Positions 61,720 to 64,000 of a stretch of 64,000 bases of DNA are shown piece after piece. The position numbers and the translations under genes are program-made. Each line of letters starts with the position of its first letter. Positions within the stretch are counted from its first letter, which is position 1. The stretch lies in assembly GCF_900114875.1 (NCBI RefSeq), contig NZ_FPKW01000007.1, positions 124,001-188,000 on the forward strand, in the 5' to 3' direction. Origin of the DNA: Chryseobacterium limigenitum (lineage in GTDB: Bacteria > Bacteroidota > Bacteroidia > Flavobacteriales > Weeksellaceae). The notes under the pieces were generated by a model. It was not told the DNA's origin, did no database searches, and worked only from the letters and a program-made list of their open reading frames with translations.

Positions 61720-61741
61720 AATTATGTTTTGTAAAGATTGA

Positions 61742-62338
61742 TTATTTTTTATATTTCTTGCTTTTTGGCGAAGAAGTTGGCGTTTTTGCAGGAGTATCAG
61801 TTAAAGGTATTGCTGTACTTGCTGAAGAGTTATAGCTTGTTGTTCCCGTCGTAGAAGAAGTGGTTTTCGCTACAGCTCTTTCATACAATGCAGATTTGCC
61901 ATTTGTTTTTCCAAAAAGCTTATCAACCTGTTTTTTGTTCAGAAACTGTGATTTTCCAACATATTTTCTGTTCTTGTTAATATATTGAATAAACTGAACA
62001 GTTGGCTGTCCGAAGTTCTTCTCGTAATGAAGTTCAATGATATCATTAGGAAGTTCCAAAACAATATTTCCTTCCGGAGTGTCGATAAATCCGTCGGTAA
62101 TCATTTTATATAGACCTTCAACATCTTTATTCATATTATGAAATGAAAAAGATCTGAAAGTATTTAGATTAGCGGTGTTAAGATCCTGATAGTTGATCGT
62201 AAATTTATCGTCTTTTTTATATAAACCAACGGAATTATCTTTGCCAATTTCCACTAAAGTTTCGTTTTTCAAGACCTTGATCTGTGAAAAAACCGAAATA
62301 CCGAACATGCAAGTAAATAGTAGAATTATTTTTTTCAT
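61742..62338 (-). CDS. Exported protein of unknown function with a Ser/Thr/Pro-rich tail
   Basis: The protein (198 residues) has a signal peptide ending ISVFSQ. The middle part is folded (GLYKMITDGFIDTPEGNIVL, then NDIIELHYEKNFGQPTVQF), and a low-complexity C-terminal tail of about 50 residues (TTSSTTGTTSYNSSAST, ending SPKSKKYKK) follows. The tail could be a flexible spacer. No family is recognised. The gene is followed by its own terminator. Confidence 0.7.
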   Translation of the reverse strand: MKKIILLFTCMFGISVFSQIKVLKNETLVEIGKDNSVGLYKKDDKFTINYQDLNTANLNTFRSFSFHNMNKDVEGLYKMITDGFIDTPEGNIVLELPNDIIELHYEKNFGQPTVQFIQYINKNRKYVGKSQFLNKKQVDKLFGKTNGKSALYERAVAKTTSSTTGTTSYNSSASTAIPLTDTPAKTPTSSPKSKKYKK

Positions 62339-63057
62339 GTGATGATTTTTAATGTTTTATAATTTGGTATATCTAAATTACTAATAAAAACGCTAAAAAA
62401 CAATTTTTATTCCTGTCAGCAAAAGTAGCATTTTTTTTTAATATCCATAATATAGGCGCCATGAATGCTATGCATTTCATTCTAGTGTGTCTGTTATCTA
62501 TATTCCTTTATTAATGAGGGTTTTATAAAGGTTATGATTCTAGATTGTATTAAGAAGCTGTCTGGGGTAAAATAAATTTGTTTTAATATGTAATTTACTA
62601 AAAGACAGTTATTAACTAATTTTATTCACCTATAAATGAATTCTAATTTAAAATAAATGTTAATTCTGCGTTTGAATTATTAAGATAAACCAATTTTTAA
62701 ATAAGAATACTTTTAAACGATTTGAATTAGATATTTCAAAATTAATGATTGTCGTTTTGCCGGCTTTTGCCAAAGAACGGGAAAGTTGTAAATTAAACTT
62801 TTTTTCATGTGTAATATTTAAAAATTAAAGGGGCAAAGGTAGGTAAAATATTAATTTCTATATATGACACATCTCAGACTGTGTATTAATTTTTGATATT
62901 AGTGTAAATGAAAAACTGTTAAAAAAGGGTTTTGGTGAACTTAAAGGGCTATACTCCTTAATAGGTCGTTCCGTTTTTATGTGGTATTTTATTTTAAATA
63001 AGCCTTATGTTTTAGGATTATTTTCCATCAACTATTTGATAATCCGTAAGAAAAATA

Positions 63058-63065
63058 TATTTTTG
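63058..63065 (+). promoter_or_regulatory. Promoter -7 element of the beta-helix protein gene
   Basis: TATTTTTG matches TAnnTTTG. The next long ORF starts 332 bases downstream, so the leader would be unusually long. Confidence 0.45.
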
Positions 63066-63148
63066 CAATCGAAAACGTCTAATCATCATTGATGGAATAT
63101 TGTTTTCACTAAAAAAACTAAAAACTAAAAACGAAAACTAATTAAATC

Positions 63149-63217
63149 ATGAAAAACACCGTATTTCATATTATAAATTCATTAATACTAATTGTTTCCA
63201 ATAATTTAAAGCATTAA
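63149..63217 (+). CDS. Tiny ORF in the long leader, doubtful
   Basis: Twenty-two codons begin at an ATG in a purine-rich context and encode a hydrophobic peptide (NTVFHIINSLILIVSNN). It could be a leader peptide or chance in AT-rich DNA. Nothing else supports it. Confidence 0.2.
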   Translation: MKNTVFHIINSLILIVSNNLKH

Positions 63218-63396
63218 TAAATTCCTCAAAATTTCTTTAGAGGCTTATTTATCAACGAAAATACTTTCAAAATCAATGTTCATTCATTGATTGAAGCTAT
63301 TGCTGTTATTTTTTATTGACAATTTTTCCGCGTACAGGTCTCGAACAAAGTATTTAAAAATTAAAATATATTAAACTATTTAATCTTTTCACTATT

Positions 63397-64000
63397 ATGA
63401 GAAAGAAACTACTAACCATTGTTTTGACAGGTTTATTCAGCACGACGGCTTTTGCAGCCGATCTGTATGTTAGAAATGCCGGAGCCGGCGGAGCTTATTC
63501 TACCGTAAGTGCAGCTATTACTGCTGCTTCAGACGGAGACCGCATAATTATTCAACCCAAAACGAATGGGTCTGCGTATGTAGAAAATCTTACCATCAAC
63601 AAATCACTGACTTTTGTCTCTGAAACTATTTATAACAAATATTTTATTCAGGGGACCGTTACGATCAATCCGGCAGCGGGAAGAGTCGTGAATATCAGTA
63701 GTTTGAGTTCAGGGGACTTTAGCATTTATAATATAACAGCAAGTGGATCTACAACCGGAGGAAGAACGACCATCAATCTGTATAATTGTTATCTGAATAA
63801 TGTTTTTACCAATAAAACAAATACAACTACCAATATTTCCGGATCTACTGTTAGAGGAAGTTTGGTTTTTTCTCATGGAAGAATTACAGCTAACAAAGCA
63901 CAGTCTATTGTCGCTAACACTATTGAGACAGATACCACTCCTGCAACTACAGATATAGAAGTCTATGGAAATAAATCTGATTTTAGTATAGAGAATTCTC
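63397..64000 (+). CDS. Exported beta-helix surface protein, 3' end outside the window
   Basis: The frame is open from ATG at 63397 to the window end (201 codons, no stop). A signal peptide ends STTAFAA. The mature part begins LYVRNAGAGGAYSTVSAAIT with DGDRIIIQPKTN, the usual opening of right-handed parallel beta-helix proteins that list repeated short strands (NLTINKSLTFVSE, GTVTINPAAGRVVNISS, STTGGRTTINLYNC). The C terminus, where a type IX secretion signal might be, is missing. A polysaccharide-binding or adhesive role is possible; the type of enzyme, if any, is unknown. Confidence 0.8.
   Translation, partial: MRKKLLTIVLTGLFSTTAFAADLYVRNAGAGGAYSTVSAAITAASDGDRIIIQPKTNGSAYVENLTINKSLTFVSETIYNKYFIQGTVTINPAAGRVVNISSLSSGDFSIYNITASGSTTGGRTTINLYNCYLNNVFTNKTNTTTNISGSTVRGSLVFSHGRITANKAQSIVANTIETDTTPATTDIEVYGNKSDFSIENS

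Larger units (their letters stand above)
62339..63396. other. One-kilobase gene-poor spacer
   Basis: The first 700 bases are AT-rich with no convincing ORF, repeat or terminator. From 63058 there is a promoter element followed by an apparent 5' leader of about 330 bases before the beta-helix gene. That leader holds a 22-codon ORF (63149-63217) and an 8-bp hairpin (AATCAATG/CATTGATT, 63271-63292). Confidence 0.5.

Noticed and set aside
1..64000. tRNA, rRNA, insertion sequence or integrated element
   Set aside because: No cloverleaf, rRNA signature, transposase, integrase or attachment-site duplication was seen by eye. A tRNA or IS search by program could still find a missed one.

Overview
The window looks like a chromosomal segment of a Chryseobacterium-like member of the Flavobacteriales. 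The evidence is strongly AT-rich DNA, many promoters with the Bacteroidota -7 element TAnnTTTG, few recognisable Shine-Dalgarno sequences, a SusC-type outer-membrane barrel, many exported proteins of unknown function, and protein sequences close to those I know from Chryseobacterium. I saw no rRNA, tRNA, CRISPR array, transposase or prophage. Both ends are cut: bases 1-135 hold the last codons of one gene, and 63397-64000 holds the first 201 codons of a beta-helix surface protein.

Layout. 0-7 kb: mnmE, a DUF1826 gene, a Tam-like methyltransferase, a phosphoesterase, a gene remnant and a GH3 beta-glucosidase. 7-10 kb: the methionine importer metN-metI-metQ on the minus strand. It is preceded by what reads as a complete ribosome-mediated attenuator: promoter, a 31-codon leader peptide with a Met/Cys cluster, an antiterminator segment and an intrinsic terminator. 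10-16 kb: a quinone/electrophile-response region with two MhqO-like dioxygenases, a GNAT protein, an MhqD-like hydrolase, a pseudo-receiver, a Crp/Fnr regulator, a pirin and an M17 N-domain protein. The mhq operon and the pirin gene share an almost identical promoter and operator. 16-30 kb: housekeeping genes (topB, thioesterase, S9 peptidase, DNA glycosylase, AIM24, queA, rlmN, sterol desaturase, polyprenyl synthase) separated by dispersed palindromic repeats, two of them MITE-like. 30-37 kb: a fused 2-oxoacid dehydrogenase E1, an HxlR regulator divergent from an old yellow enzyme, a double-glycine bacteriocin-like peptide and an exported C1 peptidase.

37-49 kb is the most unusual part. An ECF sigma factor is followed by a single-span membrane protein ending in a SusC-type TonB plug domain, then a SusC-type barrel with no plug of its own, then a 1509-residue alpha-2-macroglobulin with an intact thioester motif and another plug domain inside it, then a VWA lipoprotein with thrombospondin-3-like repeats. 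The plug of a TonB-dependent transporter seems to have been separated from its barrel and placed on two other envelope proteins. This suggests an unusual trans-envelope complex controlled by the sigma factor.

48-54 kb: a GbsR/MarR regulator and a run of small membrane proteins, a DCC thiol oxidoreductase, an SRPBCC protein, a DUF2071 protein and a TIGR01777 epimerase. The same palindrome lies before the regulator and before the following run. 54-64 kb: a decayed GH3 remnant, dihydrolipoyl dehydrogenase, a patatin, a flotillin-like SPFH protein with a short ORF ahead of it, an ABC ATPase, small exported proteins, and a gene-poor kilobase before the truncated beta-helix protein.
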